The position numbers were made by a program, and so were the translations under genes. Under the pieces are notes generated by a model. It was not told the origin of the DNA. It did no database searches and saw nothing but the letters and a program-made list of their open reading frames with translations. Shown in pieces: positions 5,434-6,100 of a stretch of 6,100 bases of DNA (the stretch's first letter is position 1; the number at the start of each line of letters is the position of its first letter). Origin of the DNA: Polynucleobacter sp. UBA2650 (GTDB lineage: Bacteria > Pseudomonadota > Gammaproteobacteria > Burkholderiales > Burkholderiaceae); assembly GCA_002359975.1 (NCBI GenBank), contig DENG01000102.1, positions 2,204 through 8,303 of the forward strand, in the 5' to 3' direction.

Positions 5434-6100
5434 ATGAATATTCGCACAATTAATAAACTTTGCATATTTACTCTATCGCTATTGGCATTCCATGCATATG
5501 GGCAATCTGCCAAATCGGCCATCCCCACTGTTGAGATCAAAGGAGTTCTCTGGGATCAACATGAAATGACCATTGGGGAGGTCAAACGATTTGCCAGCGC
5601 TACTGGTTTTCAGAGCACTGCTGAGAAAGCAGGAGGCGGCACATCCTATGAGTTGGGATTTGTAAAAAAACCGGGGTGGACTTGGCGCACACCCTATGGC
5701 GTCCCTGCGGGAGACAATGAGCCGGCCGTTCACCTTAATGCGTTTGAAGCCCAAGCCATTTGCCAGTATTTTGGCAAACGCCTACCAAGCGATAAAGAGT
5801 GGGTTGAAGCGGCTTATCTAGAACAGCGCCCCTCACCGCCAACTGGCTTTACGAAGGGTCAACGCTACCCCTATCCCAACGGCCATAATTCCAAAGGGTC
5901 ACACTGCCTCAGTAGCGCTTGTGGCAACTTCAAGGGACTGGCTCCGGCTGGGAGTCTAACCCGAGGCGAAGGTCATGTGGCGGCTGGCACCACCCAAGCT
6001 GGAGTAAACGGCCTATTAGATATGGGGGGCAATGTCTGGGAATGGACCTCTACTAAGAATGGTGGTCAACGTATCACAAGGGGGGCTTCCTGGTGGTATG
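5434..6100 (+). CDS. Exported FGE-like (SUMF1/EgtB/NirV-type) domain protein, cut by the window edge
   Basis: From ATG 5434 an open frame runs 222 codons to the right edge. Residues 1-23 form a likely signal peptide (KLCIFTLSLLAFHAYG, cleavage near AYG-QS). The rest is an FGE-sulfatase fold: HEMTIGEVKRFASATGF (44-60), KKPGWTWRTPYG (78-89), EPAVHLNAFEAQAICQYFGKR and LPSDKEW (97-124), YPYPNGH (146-152), LLDMGGNVWEWT (194-205) and ITRGASWWY (214-222). In true formylglycine-generating enzymes the RGGS block is followed two residues later by the first copper-binding catalytic Cys; here that place is Tyr222, so sulfatase activation is unlikely. The usual PGGxFxMG segment before the first block is also missing. 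The family includes non-heme iron enzymes and NirV-like proteins of unknown role. No Shine-Dalgarno precedes the ATG; TTG 5413 is a weaker alternative start. Confidence 0.9.
   Translation, partial: MNIRTINKLCIFTLSLLAFHAYGQSAKSAIPTVEIKGVLWDQHEMTIGEVKRFASATGFQSTAEKAGGGTSYELGFVKKPGWTWRTPYGVPAGDNEPAVHLNAFEAQAICQYFGKRLPSDKEWVEAAYLEQRPSPPTGFTKGQRYPYPNGHNSKGSHCLSSACGNFKGLAPAGSLTRGEGHVAAGTTQAGVNGLLDMGGNVWEWTSTKNGGQRITRGASWWY

Noticed and set aside
5479..5754. Minus-strand open frame of 91 codons
   Set aside because: It is fully antisense to the FGE-like gene, whose family motifs are clear, and has no domain or ribosome binding site of its own that I can see.
1..6100. CRISPR array, insertion sequence, tRNA or prophage content
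   Set aside because: I saw no regularly spaced repeats, transposase motifs, cloverleaf-like segments or phage genes; the window is almost entirely filled by chromosomal genes.

Overview
The window looks like a chromosomal stretch from a betaproteobacterium of the Burkholderiales, most like a Polynucleobacter-type freshwater Burkholderiaceae. I infer this from protein wording that recalls Burkholderiaceae Acs and class I fumarase, from the gene order fumarase - glutamate racemase - tonB - exbB - exbD, and from the tight spacing and moderate base composition (judged by eye, not computed). No rRNA, tRNA, CRISPR array, insertion sequence or phage gene was seen.

Layout. (1) 1-392, minus strand: the 5' end of acs (acetyl-CoA synthetase), running off the left edge. 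(2) 393-540: an AT-rich divergent control region with candidate promoters and two short inverted repeats. (3) 541-4748, plus strand: five closely packed genes, probably one transcription unit: class I fumarase, murI, tonB, exbB and exbD. The last four are separated by 1-3 bp, and the ribosome binding site of exbD lies inside the end of exbB. (4) 4745-5341, minus strand: a small exported phospholipase-D-superfamily protein (Nuc-type nuclease fold, one HKD motif), meeting exbD tail to tail with a 4-bp overlap. (5) 5342-5433: a short divergent spacer. (6) 5434-6100, plus strand: the first 222 codons of an exported protein of the formylglycine-generating-enzyme-like (FGE/SUMF1-EgtB-NirV) fold, cut by the right edge.

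How the genes fit together. Acs feeds acetate into acetyl-CoA and fumarase acts in the TCA cycle, so the first divergent pair is central carbon metabolism. MurI supplies D-glutamate for peptidoglycan. TonB, ExbB and ExbD form the inner-membrane motor that uses the proton gradient to drive uptake through outer-membrane receptors; no receptor gene is present here. The right-hand divergent pair (PLD-like and FGE-like) are both predicted to be exported, and their role is unknown.

Most of the window is ordinary, well-conserved content. The least explained part is the right end: an exported FGE-like protein that appears to lack the first catalytic cysteine of true FGEs and the usual N-terminal segment, next to an exported single-HKD protein.
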